From SIG565 sp045613385 (lineage in GTDB: Bacteria > Bacillota > Clostridia > Oscillospirales > Acutalibacteraceae), in the NCBI GenBank assembly GCA_045613385.1, contig JAZLAW010000016.1, forward strand, positions 1 through 64,000: a stretch of 64,000 bases of DNA, read 5' to 3'. Below the pieces are notes generated by a model that did no database searches, had not been told where the DNA came from, and saw only the letters and a program-made list of their open reading frames with translations. The position numbers and the translations under genes are program-made. This document shows positions 1 through 8,346 of the stretch, piece by piece; the stretch's first letter is position 1, and every line of letters begins with the position of its first letter.

Positions 1-16
1 TATTTGTCTTATACCG

Positions 17-56
17 TAACAAGCAGGACATTTTGGCGCTCAAATGTCGCTTGTTA
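17..56. other. Long hairpin near window edge
   Basis: An inverted repeat with an outer stem of 8 bp (taacaagc/gcttgtta), a 2-nt bulge and an inner stem of 7 bp (gacattt/aaatgtc) around an 8-nt loop. It lies just downstream of the leftward TetR gene. No T-run follows it on either strand, so it is not a classical terminator; it may be an mRNA 3' end structure or an operator for a gene outside the window. Confidence 0.4.
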
Positions 57-113
57 GTAGAACCTAAAATCCTTTTCTAAACAAATATCATCTATTCGAT
101 AAATTGGAATTTA

Positions 114-704
114 TCATTCACGGTTCAAACCAAACACACAAGTTACTACGATTTTTGTTAATTCTTCAATAGATTTATCACACCTGTTTTTCAACCACTC
201 ACTAATGATTGCATTGATACCATTAAGATAGTACATCATCACATATTGCCTATCGCTCTGCGGATAATGAAACCTATCTAATATAGGGTTGAATATGTTA
301 TCAAACATTCGCTTATAGACATCTTCAAACCCCAAGGTCTTATTATTTGCGAGTGCCGTACCGAAAACCTCTTTATTATCTTTGATATAAGTGAAATAAG
401 GTGTAAGGTACTTATCGCAAATGAATATCAAATCGTTAAGTTCACAGTTTTTAAGGTTTAGTGCAACCGATTTTGTATCAGTTGAGAAATACGATAAAAA
501 ATCATACAATAAATATCGTGCAGTTTCATCAAGCAAATCTCCAACGGTCTCATAATGAAGATAGAATGTGGAGCGATTTACTCCTGCCGTTTCGCAAATC
601 TCACTAACAGTGATATAATCAAACGATTTCTTTTTGAGCAGCGAAATCAATGCAAGGTCCATTTTAGTGGCAGTATTAAAATATTTACTTTCTGATTTGT
701 TCAT
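114..704 (-). CDS. TetR/AcrR family transcriptional regulator
   Basis: A 196-residue protein with the TetR architecture: an N-terminal helix-turn-helix (about residues 10-60, with TVSEICETAGVNRSTFYLHY as the recognition-helix block) and an all-helical ligand/dimer domain behind it. It probably represses its own operon. The ATG is preceded by AGGAGTGG at good spacing. It is the second gene after a small membrane protein (24-bp gap), and the shared upstream region holds palindromes suited to a dimeric repressor. The ligand cannot be told from the sequence. Confidence 0.85.
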   Translation of the reverse strand: MNKSESKYFNTATKMDLALISLLKKKSFDYITVSEICETAGVNRSTFYLHYETVGDLLDETARYLLYDFLSYFSTDTKSVALNLKNCELNDLIFICDKYLTPYFTYIKDNKEVFGTALANNKTLGFEDVYKRMFDNIFNPILDRFHYPQSDRQYVMMYYLNGINAIISEWLKNRCDKSIEELTKIVVTCVFGLNRE

Positions 705-728
705 ATTACCACTCCTTGCATTTGATTT

Positions 729-1070
729 TTATTTATCTGTGATTTCTTTTGCGAGTTGCACGATTTCATAGGCATACTTCTTTTTGCCCTTTTCAAGCAT
801 TTTCTTGTAGGTGGGATAATTGATAGCACATCCGAAAAGACCTACAATGCCGATAAGGATACCCATTACCATACCACCCCCGATAACTTGCATTGACATA
901 CACATACCTGTGCCAAATACAAGTGCCGAGATAATTCCACAAGAATAGGTGAAAATAGTGGAGGGGAGTTTTGCTCTATTGTCCAACTTTTTGAGGGCAA
1001 CGAGTTTGGAACTCTCTTTCGGGGCATAGTCCTTTGCGATTGATTCTGCGATAATTTTGTCTGTGTTCAT
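729..1070 (-). CDS. Small membrane protein of unknown function, cotranscribed with TetR regulator
   Basis: 113 residues. A charged N-terminus (about 1-35) is followed by two hydrophobic segments (about 37-60 and 64-85, the second rich in Gly and Met) and a lysine-rich C-terminal tail, which suggests a two-pass membrane hairpin with both ends in the cytoplasm. I do not recognise a characterised family. As first gene of the operon with the TetR repressor it is the likely regulated target, perhaps responding to a membrane-active compound; that role is inference only. Confidence 0.65.
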   Translation of the reverse strand: MNTDKIIAESIAKDYAPKESSKLVALKKLDNRAKLPSTIFTYSCGIISALVFGTGMCMSMQVIGGGMVMGILIGIVGLFGCAINYPTYKKMLEKGKKKYAYEIVQLAKEITDK

Positions 1071-1091
1071 TTTAAGAACCTCCTTTAAATT

Positions 1092-1168
1092 TTGTAATTA
1101 CATTTTACAATTCCAAGGAGATTAACTGAACAACACAAAACTTGAATTGTGTTGAGTTCAACAAATTC
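1092..1168. promoter_or_regulatory. Cluster of palindromes, candidate TetR operators
   Basis: Two inverted repeats lie between the promoter and the start codon of the small membrane protein: TTGTAA at 1092-1097 with TTACAA at 1105-1110, and GAATTGTGTTGA at 1144-1155 with TCAACAAATTC at 1158-1168 (near-perfect, one extra base). A third, GAACAACACAA at 1128-1138, pairs imperfectly with 1147-1159. Dyads of this size next to a TetR gene are the usual repressor sites; binding is not shown by sequence alone. Confidence 0.45.
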
Positions 1169-1187
1169 TTATTTATCGGTTAGTCAG

Positions 1188-1216
1188 ATTGTAGCATAAT
1201 TTAAGTCAATAGTAAA
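1188..1216 (-). promoter_or_regulatory. Sigma-A type promoter of the TetR operon
   Basis: On the minus strand TTTACT (1211-1216), 17 bp, TACAAT (1188-1193). The predicted start near 1181 puts the 1144-1168 dyad just inside the transcript, a position where a bound repressor would block elongation. Confidence 0.5.
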
Positions 1217-1228
1217 GGAATATAAAAG

Positions 1229-1258
1229 ATACCCGCGATGTTTCGGCATCACGGGTAT
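1229..1258 (-). terminator. Terminator of the SGNH hydrolase pair
   Basis: A 12-bp stem with one mismatch (ATACCCG.GATG/CATC.CGGGTAT) around a 6-nt loop, followed on the minus strand by CTTTTATATT. It sits about 65 bp past the stop of the second SGNH gene. Confidence 0.65.
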
Positions 1259-1324
1259 AATTAGTTTTAGAAAACTGTCCTTTAGAGTACAACTCTTATG
1301 ATGTGTGCTTTTTTGTTGTAAGTA

Positions 1325-2617
1325 CTATTTACCGTTTACAAGCAAACCGCCAAGCACCGTATTTGTTCCTTCAAGGAATTCTATTGTTACTGTATGTTCC
1401 TTATCTTCCAAGTCTTGTGTCATAATATAACCCTGCGGATGAGCATAAGTGCCTCCGATTGTATACTTAACCCACTGTCCATCATCTATTTTATATCGCA
1501 TAGGAATTTCTTTGTTGTCCTGAATATCTAAAAGTATTCCAAGCGCTATGCCTGAAAATTTTGCGGTGACAGTTGCCGTGCCCGATACTTTCAATGAGTT
1601 GTCTGTTATGTTCTCGCCCTTTACAGAAAGCGAAGTTCCGTAAAGATTCACCCTTACAGCTTTATCAACCACTTCGGCGCTACCCGAAACCGTTAATTTG
1701 TCTGCCGTAATAATTTCGGGATTATCAATAAGATTGCTATTTATAGTTGTCGGTGCATTGGTTTTATAATCGAATAGTGACCACTCTTTTATTTCAACAT
1801 TAAGATTTTCTTCAAGCACCGGTTTGATTGCATCAAAATACACACCGTAACCGATATGGCTTGGATGTAAATCATCGACTGTATAATAATATTTTCCGCT
1901 GGCTTCCTTTGTACTGCCCCATTTTTCGTGTTTTGCCTTGCGAAGTGGCGAACCTACATCAATAAATGGGATATTGTATTTTTTTCCTACTTCTTTATAT
2001 GCCTTGATTGATTCGTTTTTATAGGCAACCTGAGTTGAAATGAATACGATTTCTGCATACGGGTTGGCGTCCCACACAGTATGAATCAATGACTCTATCT
2101 GTAAGGTTAATTTATCTTTCTTAAGAGATGTTGAGTCGTTAGTGGTATATTCTATAAATACAAGGTCAGGCATATCGTGGCCATTTTCATTCATCAAATT
2201 CTTTTTAATTCTGAAAAGGCCAAAGTTCGTTGCCGTATCCGAAACACCCGCATTTACGGTTTCGATGTTAGTACCGGGATAGGTTTCTTTAAACCAGTTA
2301 GAAATACGATTTACGTATGACAGATTTATATCGCCTTTTTCGCCGCCGCATATTTGCGTTGCGCTTGCGCCGTAGGTTATAGAGCCACCGATATATCCTA
2401 TTGTTAGTTTCTTTTCAATGGCTAAAAGTTTATAGGTGTTAGAAAGCGGAGATTCTGCGCTTTCTGCGCCGTACTCAAGTTTTTCGGGTGCATCAGAAAC
2501 ATTAAATTCCCCACCCTGTGTTCCGCTTTCTGTGGGTGTTTTAGCGCAACCCACCAAGCACAACACAAGTGCCAAAACAAGTATTGCTGCGCCTAATTTT
2601 TTAATAAATTTTGTCAT
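1325..2617 (-). CDS. SGNH/GDSL hydrolase, lipoprotein
   Basis: 430 residues. The N-terminus is a lipoprotein signal peptide with lipobox LVGC (lipidated Cys at 24) and a polar linker to about 65, so the enzyme is tethered outside the membrane. The SGNH fold follows: block I GGSITYG with the nucleophile Ser near 79, Gly/Asn block NAGVSDT, TTND, and the Asp/His block DDLHPSHIGY. A beta-rich C-terminal region (about 285-430) is shared with the upstream paralogue. The family removes acyl groups such as acetyl esters from glycans. RBS AAAAAGGAG is clear. It is second in a two-gene operon. Confidence 0.85.
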   Translation of the reverse strand: MTKFIKKLGAAILVLALVLCLVGCAKTPTESGTQGGEFNVSDAPEKLEYGAESAESPLSNTYKLLAIEKKLTIGYIGGSITYGASATQICGGEKGDINLSYVNRISNWFKETYPGTNIETVNAGVSDTATNFGLFRIKKNLMNENGHDMPDLVFIEYTTNDSTSLKKDKLTLQIESLIHTVWDANPYAEIVFISTQVAYKNESIKAYKEVGKKYNIPFIDVGSPLRKAKHEKWGSTKEASGKYYYTVDDLHPSHIGYGVYFDAIKPVLEENLNVEIKEWSLFDYKTNAPTTINSNLIDNPEIITADKLTVSGSAEVVDKAVRVNLYGTSLSVKGENITDNSLKVSGTATVTAKFSGIALGILLDIQDNKEIPMRYKIDDGQWVKYTIGGTYAHPQGYIMTQDLEDKEHTVTIEFLEGTNTVLGGLLVNGK

Positions 2618-2632
2618 AAAGCATACTCCTTT

Positions 2633-3796
2633 TTATTTACCGTTTACAAGCAGTCCCGCCAAAAACACATCGCTGCCTTCAAGAAACTCGATTTCTACAC
2701 TATGCTCTGTTCTTGAGAGTGCGTGTGCAAACATAAATGCTTGCGGATGTTCGTACATTTGATGTTGACGGGTTGTTAAATCAATTCTGAAATTTTTCCA
2801 CTCGCCGCCATCAATTCTATATTGTGCAATAATCGGTTTTTTGCCGCTTTTAATATCAAAAAGCATACCGAAAGTGCAGCCGTAAAATGTTGTCTTTGCA
2901 GTCGCCACACCCGTAATATCTTCACAGTTTTCGGTAACGGTTGCCTGTATAATTTCAAGGCCCGTACCGTGTTGCCAAACAAAGACTTTTCTATCAAGAT
3001 ACTGCACATTGCCCGAAAAATCAATTCTTTCCGCCGTAATAATTTCGGGCTTATCAATTAAGTTTTCGCGCTTTTTTGATGTGTTGCTTTCTTTGTAGTT
3101 ATAAAGTTCTTTTGAAACAAACCCGATATCAAAACAAGTCTCCAGCGTTTCTTTAATATAATCAAAGTACAACTGATAACCTATATGGCTCGGATGAAGA
3201 TTATCTACTGTATAGTAAAGGGTTCCTTTATCTTTGTTTTCATCAGTCTCGCCTGTTCTTGCAAAAATAGCTTCCCTTATTGGGGTGCCTACATCGATAA
3301 AAGGTATATTATACTTTTCGCCAACTTCCCTATATGCCGCAATAGAAATAGATGGGGCGTATCGGCTTGTTGAAAGGAATACAATTTCTGCATAGGGATT
3401 TATCACCCATATGTTATGAATTATAGATTCAACCTGAATAAGTAGTTCTATTTTGCCCTGTGTATCATATTCCCAGTCGTTAGAAGTGAATTCAATAAAT
3501 ACTAAATCGGGTATACCCTGTCCGTTATTATGCATAAGAGTTTTTTCTAAGCGGTAAATACCAAAATTGGTTGCCGTATCGGAGACACCCGCATTGACTG
3601 TCTCTATCTCCGCATCGGGAAATAATTCTTTTAACCAACGGGAAGTTCGATTAACATAAGAAAAGTTAATGTTGCCGGGAATACCATCCATATCAGCCGT
3701 AGCGCTACGGCCATAGGTTATTGAGCCACCTATATAACCGATTGTTAATTTCTTGTTTTCTTTGAGAAGTTTACAGGTATTAGGAAGAGCGCCCAT
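2633..3796 (-). CDS. SGNH/GDSL hydrolase paralogue without signal peptide
   Basis: About 387 residues from the ATG at 3796, which is chosen over the in-frame GTG at 3805 because AAGGTG lies 6 bp upstream of it. The same catalytic blocks as the downstream gene are present (GGSITYG, NAGVSDTATNFG, HPSHIGY) and the C-terminal beta region matches, so the pair arose by tandem duplication. This copy starts directly with the hydrolase domain and has no signal or anchor, so it should act in the cytoplasm. A division into an outside and an inside esterase for the same acylated sugar is a reasonable inference. Confidence 0.8.
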   Translation of the reverse strand: MGALPNTCKLLKENKKLTIGYIGGSITYGRSATADMDGIPGNINFSYVNRTSRWLKELFPDAEIETVNAGVSDTATNFGIYRLEKTLMHNNGQGIPDLVFIEFTSNDWEYDTQGKIELLIQVESIIHNIWVINPYAEIVFLSTSRYAPSISIAAYREVGEKYNIPFIDVGTPIREAIFARTGETDENKDKGTLYYTVDNLHPSHIGYQLYFDYIKETLETCFDIGFVSKELYNYKESNTSKKRENLIDKPEIITAERIDFSGNVQYLDRKVFVWQHGTGLEIIQATVTENCEDITGVATAKTTFYGCTFGMLFDIKSGKKPIIAQYRIDGGEWKNFRIDLTTRQHQMYEHPQAFMFAHALSRTEHSVEIEFLEGSDVFLAGLLVNGK

Positions 3797-3939
3797 AAAT
3801 ATCACCTTGAAAAATCAATAATGTTATTAACTTTATAATATATTTAAAAGGTAAAAAAGTCAACGAAAAACCATTTTTAAGGCTTAATAATGCGGATACT
3901 TTCAACCGCTTGATTTTCCGACTGCGCCGAGCAACTTTA

Positions 3940-4020
3940 AGTGTTCGAATCCCCGTATTGTATAGAAAATAAAAAACCGACCAATAGGTCGGTTTCCTAT
4001 TTTGGTGATCCATCGGGGAT
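3940..4020 (-). repeat. 81-bp direct repeat, left copy (tRNA-Lys 3' fragment plus terminator)
   Basis: Identical to 4138-4218 at 80 of 81 positions. Read on the minus strand it begins with the last 18 nt of the tRNA-Lys gene including CCA (4003-4020), then the terminator hairpin (3974-3995), then about 34 further bases. The 5' 58 nt of this second tRNA are absent and replaced by unrelated palindromic sequence. Confidence 0.85.
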
Positions 4021-4137
4021 AAATCCGCTTTGCGTATTTCGTACTCGCCGACCGTTTGCTTTGCAAACAGTACCCGTCTCGCACTTCGTCGCTAAAAACA
4101 GTTCACCGAACTGTTTTTGGACACTCCTCACCCTCTC
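4021..4137. repeat. Palindrome-rich unit between tRNA-Lys copies
   Basis: A 117-bp insert with a perfect 11-bp stem and 3-nt loop (4094-4118, AAAAACAGTTC/GAACTGTTTTT) and a 6-bp GTTTGC/GCAAAC hairpin. It lies exactly where the body of a second tRNA-Lys would be. The composition and spacing of stems resemble the unit at 35253-35386 beside tRNA-Leu. No protein is plausible. Confidence 0.5.
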
Positions 4138-4218
4138 AGTGTTCGAATCCCCGTATTGTATAGAAAATAAAAAACCGACCAATAGGTCGGGTTCCTATTT
4201 TGGTGATCCATCGGGGAT
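4138..4218 (-). repeat. 81-bp direct repeat, right copy (overlaps intact tRNA-Lys)
   Basis: The intact-side copy: it includes the true 3' end of tRNA-Lys (4201-4218), its terminator and 34 bp of trailing DNA. The offset to the left copy is 198 bp. Confidence 0.85.
4172..4193 (-). terminator. tRNA-Lys terminator
   Basis: AACCGACC/GGTCGG stem with AATA loop, then TTTTTTATTTT on the minus strand, 7 bp past the tRNA CCA. A copy with a fully paired stem is at 3974-3995. Confidence 0.65.
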
Positions 4219-4276
4219 TCGAACCCCGGACACCTTGATTAAAAGTCAAGTGCTCTGCCAACTGAGCTAATGAATC
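4201..4276 (-). tRNA. tRNA-Lys (anticodon TTT)
   Basis: 76 nt with encoded CCA. The acceptor stem GATTCAT/ATGGATC pairs with one G-T wobble; D-arm GCTCAGTTGGCAGAGC, anticodon stem-loop CTTGACTTTTAATCAAG with TTT, and T-arm GGGGTTCGAATCCCC are all canonical. It has its own consensus promoter and terminator. Confidence 0.96.
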
Positions 4277-4293
4277 AGATTTGCGACTTGTAT

Positions 4294-4322
4294 ATTATAT
4301 CAATCAAATTAAGTATTGTCAA
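4294..4322 (-). promoter_or_regulatory. Consensus promoter of tRNA-Lys
   Basis: On the minus strand TTGACA (4317-4322), 17 bp, TATAAT (4294-4299): a perfect sigma-A consensus, with the tRNA beginning 18 bp past the -10 box. Confidence 0.85.
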
Positions 4323-4353
4323 TACTTTTCTTTAATATTCGGCAAATTTTTGT

Positions 4354-4390
4354 AATTAGTCCCCTATGGTAGAACCATAGGGGACTAATT
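4354..4390. other. Perfect 17-bp hairpin after leuS
   Basis: AATTAGTCCCCTATGGT and its exact complement around a 3-nt loop, 2 bp past the leuS stop codon. The T-run (TTTTTTATTTT) is on the plus-strand side, whereas leuS comes from the minus strand, where the tail is TACAAAAATTT. It looks better as a barrier for rightward transcripts or as an mRNA 3' end stabiliser than as a simple leuS terminator. Confidence 0.55.
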
Positions 4391-4392
4391 TT

Positions 4393-6801
4393 TTATTTTA
4401 CAACGATATTTACCAACTTTTTAGGAACATACAATTCTTTTATAACTGTTTTTCCTTCGATTTCTTTAGAAACATTGGCATCTTTCTTGGCAAGTGTTAT
4501 AGCATCTTCTGCCGAAATATCGGCGGCCACTCCAATACGTGCGCGGATTTTGCCGTTTACCTGTATTGCAATTTCAACAGATGCATCCACACACTTAGCA
4601 GGGTCAAACCCCGGCCACTGAGTCTCGTTGAGTTGTCCTTCAAATCCTGCATTCACCCACATCTCTTCTGTGATATGCGGAGCAAATGGGTTAAGAAGTA
4701 TTATAAATGTACGGAACTCATCGCGAGTGATTTTACCTGTCGCGGTAATGTTATTGAGAAGCGACATAAGCGAAGCGATTGCCGTGTTCATCTTAAGTTC
4801 TTCTATATCTTCAGTAACCTTTTTGATTGTACGGTGAATTTCTGACTCAATTTCTGCACGATAGCCAGTGTCATCGCTCAATATATCTGCGAGTCGCCAT
4901 ATTCTGTCAAGGAATCGTTTGCAACCCTTGATTGAAGCAGAACTCCACGGGGCTGCCTTTTCAAAGTCGCCTATAAACATTTCATAAAGTCGCATTGTAT
5001 CAGCACCGTAATCTCTTACGATTTCATCAGGGTTTACTACGTTGCCGCGCGACTTAGACATCTTCTCGCCGTTCTCACCCAAAATCATACCGTGGCTGGT
5101 ACGTTTTGCATACGGTTCAGGATTAGGTACCACACCGATATCGTAAAGGAACTTATGCCAGAAGCGGCTATAAAGCAGATGGAGAGTTGTATGTTCCATA
5201 CCACCGTTATACCAGTCAACCTGCCCCCAATATTTGAGTGCTTCGGCAGATGCCAGAGCATCATTATTATGCGGGTCGCAATAACGCAAGAAGTACCACG
5301 ATGAACCCGCCCACTGCGGCATTGTATCAGTTTCTCTTAATGCTTTGCCACCACACTGGGGACAAGTAGTATTAACCCAGTCAGTGATTTTTGCTAACGG
5401 AGATTCACCGTTATCGGTCGGCTCGTAAGAGTCAACATTCGGTAAAAGCAACGGTAATTCACTTTCAGGCAGTGGAACGTATCCGCACTTTTCACAATTA
5501 ACCATCGGTATCGGTTCACCCCAATAACGTTGGCGCGAGAACACCCAGTCGCGAAGCTTGAAGTTTACCTTTTTCTCACCGAGTTTTCTTTCAATCAACC
5601 ATTCGGCTATTTTAACCTTTGCATCATCTACACTAAGACCGTTTAAGAAACCGGAATTTACCATTACACCCTTATCACAATCGGTATAAGCACATTCTTC
5701 GACATTACCACCGGCAACGACTTCGATAATCGGTAAATCAAATTTCTTTGCAAACTCCCAGTCACGTTGGTCATGTCCCGGTACGCCCATTACACAACCT
5801 GTACCGTATGAGATAAGCACGTAGTCGGAAATAAATATCGGTATTTCAGTGTTATTTACAGGATTTATTGCCGATACTCCGTCGAGTTTAACACCCGTTT
5901 TATCCTTTGCAAGTTCTGTTCTTTCAAAATCAGATTTTTTAGCGGATGCCATCTGATATTCTTCAACAGCGCCCACATTCTTTATATCCTTTTTCCACTT
6001 TTCAATTATTGGGTGTTCGGGCGAAATTACCACATAACTTACACCGAAAAGTGTATCGGCGCGTGTAGAATATACTTCAAAATTATCTCCGTTTGTAGTG
6101 GTAAATTTAATCTGTGTACCTGTCGAACGACCAATCCAGTTGCGCTGTTGAGTTTTAACGCGGTCGATAAAATCAACTGTATCAAGACCATCAAGCAACT
6201 TCTGTGCATAATCGGTGATTTTAAGCATCCATTGACTTTTCACCTTATGTACAACTTCGCTGCCGCAACGCTCACAACCTCCGTTTACAACTTCTTCGTT
6301 TGCGAGTACGCACTTACAGGATGTACACCAGTTTACCGACATTTCCTTTTTATATGCAAGACCGTTTTTATAAAGTTGCAAGAAAATCCACTGTGTCCAT
6401 TTGTAGTAAGAAGGGTCGGTGGTATTAATTTCTCTGCTCCAATCAAATGAAAATCCAAGAGATTTAAGTTGCTCTTTAAAATGTGCAATATTTTCTTTTG
6501 TAACAATTTCAGGATGAATATGATTTTTTATAGCATAGTTTTCCGTAGGCAAACCAAAAGCATCCCAACCCATTGGATAAAGAACGTTAAAACCCTGCAA
6601 TCTCTTTTTACGTGCTACTATATCGAGAGCAGTATAAGAACGCGGGTGTCCAACGTGGAGACCTTGACCGGATGGATACGGAAACTCAACAAGACCGAAG
6701 AATTTGGGTTTTGAATAATCTTCACCTACTTTAAATGTTTCCTGGTCATCCCAGATTTTTTGCCACTTTTTTTCAATTTCTGTGTAATTATATTTTGCCA
6801 T
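4393..6801 (-). CDS. leuS: Leucine--tRNA ligase
   Basis: 802 residues, full length for bacterial LeuRS. It charges tRNA-Leu with leucine using ATP in the cytoplasm. Seen: the class I HIGH motif as HVGH (residues 49-52, in GQGLHVGHPRSY), the KMSKS loop (GEKMSKSRGN, about 575), a CP1 editing domain with the GTGCVMGVPGHDQRD block, two Cys4 zinc-type clusters (CTSCKC...CERC and CEKCGY...CPQCGG) and the C-terminal anticodon-binding and beta domains. It is last in the long dprA-to-leuS run, 3 bp after rsfS, so is probably cotranscribed. Confidence 0.97.
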   Translation of the reverse strand: MAKYNYTEIEKKWQKIWDDQETFKVGEDYSKPKFFGLVEFPYPSGQGLHVGHPRSYTALDIVARKKRLQGFNVLYPMGWDAFGLPTENYAIKNHIHPEIVTKENIAHFKEQLKSLGFSFDWSREINTTDPSYYKWTQWIFLQLYKNGLAYKKEMSVNWCTSCKCVLANEEVVNGGCERCGSEVVHKVKSQWMLKITDYAQKLLDGLDTVDFIDRVKTQQRNWIGRSTGTQIKFTTTNGDNFEVYSTRADTLFGVSYVVISPEHPIIEKWKKDIKNVGAVEEYQMASAKKSDFERTELAKDKTGVKLDGVSAINPVNNTEIPIFISDYVLISYGTGCVMGVPGHDQRDWEFAKKFDLPIIEVVAGGNVEECAYTDCDKGVMVNSGFLNGLSVDDAKVKIAEWLIERKLGEKKVNFKLRDWVFSRQRYWGEPIPMVNCEKCGYVPLPESELPLLLPNVDSYEPTDNGESPLAKITDWVNTTCPQCGGKALRETDTMPQWAGSSWYFLRYCDPHNNDALASAEALKYWGQVDWYNGGMEHTTLHLLYSRFWHKFLYDIGVVPNPEPYAKRTSHGMILGENGEKMSKSRGNVVNPDEIVRDYGADTMRLYEMFIGDFEKAAPWSSASIKGCKRFLDRIWRLADILSDDTGYRAEIESEIHRTIKKVTEDIEELKMNTAIASLMSLLNNITATGKITRDEFRTFIILLNPFAPHITEEMWVNAGFEGQLNETQWPGFDPAKCVDASVEIAIQVNGKIRARIGVAADISAEDAITLAKKDANVSKEIEGKTVIKELYVPKKLVNIVVK

Positions 6802-6804
6802 AAT

Positions 6805-7170
6805 TTATTTCTCCTGTTCGCTGACTAAAATGCCATCCAAATCAATTTCGGTGGCATCAGCCCACATTTTATCCAAATTATAAAATTCACGTGAATCTCT
6901 ACTGAATACGTGCACAATAACACTACCGTAATCGAGCAACACCCAACCCGTAGATTTGCCTTCTATATGGTGCGGTTCGAGTCCTGCTTCACCTAATTTA
7001 AACTCAACTTCATCGGCCAAAGCTCTTACGTGAGTAGATGACTTGGCGGTTGCTAAAAGAAAATACTCGGTAAGCACCGTTAAATCATCAACCTTTAGTG
7101 CCGATAAATCGGCGGCCTTTTTTTCATTGAGCGCATTAGCCGCAACGCTTAAAATCTCAACCGATTCCAT
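6805..7170 (-). CDS. rsfS: Ribosome silencing factor RsfS
   Basis: 121 residues of the Iojap/RsfS family. Family members bind protein L14 on the 50S subunit and block subunit joining when nutrients are short. Motifs seen: the conserved core ending in GWVLLDYGSVIVHVF and the DKMWADA-type tail. The AGAAGGAG ribosome site lies inside the end of yqeK and the genes overlap by 14 bp, as in many Bacillota nadD-yqeK-rsfS operons. Confidence 0.93.
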   Translation of the reverse strand: MESVEILSVAANALNEKKAADLSALKVDDLTVLTEYFLLATAKSSTHVRALADEVEFKLGEAGLEPHHIEGKSTGWVLLDYGSVIVHVFSRDSREFYNLDKMWADATEIDLDGILVSEQEK

Positions 7171-7741
7171 TTTGTGTAATTCTCCTTCTCATTACTTCGT
7201 TATAGGCCGACAAGGTGTCGGGATGTATTTGCTTTTTCTTCTCTACAAGTTCGTTTATAGTATAACTCAACGCATATTCCATAGCATCTTCCAAAGATAT
7301 ATCCACAAGCCGTCTCATAACATCGACATCGCTATAATCCCGGTCACGTGATGTAAAATCTGCAAGATACAAAACCTTTTCAAGTATTTCCATATTTTCT
7401 CTTGCCGTAGTATGGTATCTTATGGCATCCAATATATCATTATCAGTGATACCCAAAACCTTTTCGACATATCCGGCGCCCGATACTGCGTGCCATAATT
7501 TTTCAGAGTTTTTTGATATATCGTCAAGCATTATACCAAACTCATCGAAAAAAAGCAACTGTTCTTCTACCGACGCGTTCTTTGTAATATCGTGAACAAG
7601 TCCTGCCAGATATGCTTTTTCACTATCTGCACCGTATTTGAGTGCCAATCTTTTTGCTTCATCGGCTACTGCTAAAGAATGTATATATCTTTTTTCCTTT
7701 AATCTTTGTTTTAAAATATCTTTAATTTTACTGTAGTTCAT
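7157..7741 (-). CDS. yqeK: YqeK family HD-domain hydrolase (diadenosine tetraphosphatase)
   Basis: About 194 residues. The HD motif appears as HSLAVADEA (metal His) and GLVHDITK (HD), with a downstream His (AVSGAGY context) and RYHTTAR. Known YqeK proteins split diadenosine tetraphosphate into two ADP. The ATG at 7741 is preferred because GGGG sits 6 bp upstream inside nadD; the two reading frames overlap by 14 bp, giving translational coupling. Confidence 0.9.
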   Translation of the reverse strand: MNYSKIKDILKQRLKEKRYIHSLAVADEAKRLALKYGADSEKAYLAGLVHDITKNASVEEQLLFFDEFGIMLDDISKNSEKLWHAVSGAGYVEKVLGITDNDILDAIRYHTTARENMEILEKVLYLADFTSRDRDYSDVDVMRRLVDISLEDAMEYALSYTINELVEKKKQIHPDTLSAYNEVMRRRITQNGIG

Positions 7742-8345
7742 CATTATCCCCATATAAATCGTTTGCTTTTATATATTCATATACCGATACTGGTAAATAC
7801 TTTAAAAGATATTCCTTATCGTTTATATTATCTCTGATTTCGGTGGAAGAAATACCTGTAATATGATTTTTCAAAACAGTTACCGTAGCCCCGGTATTAA
7901 TTAACTCTTTAATGGCACTATCAAATTCTTTTTCATCGATACCAACGCGTCTTATTGCGATGATTTCCGTGTTTTTAATAATGTCATTATATCGGTACCA
8001 TTTATTAAAGGTAACTATCATATCCCCACCGCAGACAAGTGCGAGTTTAAGATGCGGATTTTCTTTCTTTATAGCCCTTAAGGTATCATAAGTATAACTC
8101 TTTCCGCCGCGCATTATTTCCAAATCACTGACTTCTACCCTATCAATTCCGTTTAACGCCGCTTTGCACATTTCAAGGCGGTCTGCATCACAGGCCAGAC
8201 TGTCACAGACTTTGTGTGGCGGTGTGCTTGTTGGTATAACGATAATTTTTTCGGTATCACTAAGCGCCAGGACACTATTTATTATTTCTAAATGCGCTAA
8301 ATGTATGGGGTTAAATGTTCCCCCGAAAATAACGGTTTTTTTCAT
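7728..8345 (-). CDS. nadD: Nicotinate-nucleotide adenylyltransferase
   Basis: 205 residues. It adenylates nicotinate mononucleotide to deamido-NAD in NAD synthesis. The nucleotidyltransferase signature GGTFNPIHLAHL lies at 9-20, the NadD block TPPHK near 40, and the C-terminal GISSTEIR motif near 165. Its start codon is one base past the yhbY stop and it overlaps yqeK, so it is within an operon. Length is normal for the family. Confidence 0.95.
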   Translation of the reverse strand: MKKTVIFGGTFNPIHLAHLEIINSVLALSDTEKIIVIPTSTPPHKVCDSLACDADRLEMCKAALNGIDRVEVSDLEIMRGGKSYTYDTLRAIKKENPHLKLALVCGGDMIVTFNKWYRYNDIIKNTEIIAIRRVGIDEKEFDSAIKELINTGATVTVLKNHITGISSTEIRDNINDKEYLLKYLPVSVYEYIKANDLYGDNDELQ

Positions 8346-8346
8346 T

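Noticed and set aside
3940..4218. Integration scar (attL/attR) of a genomic island at tRNA-Lys
   Set aside because: The repeat includes the tRNA 3' end as an att site would, but the copies are only 198 bp apart with no integrase or cargo; tandem duplication is simpler, though a scar after excision is not excluded.
3941..4270. Plus-strand open frame of 109 codons with an internal repeat
   Set aside because: It is produced by the two copies of the 81-bp repeat and runs antisense through the tRNA-Lys gene; no ribosome site and no protein-like composition.
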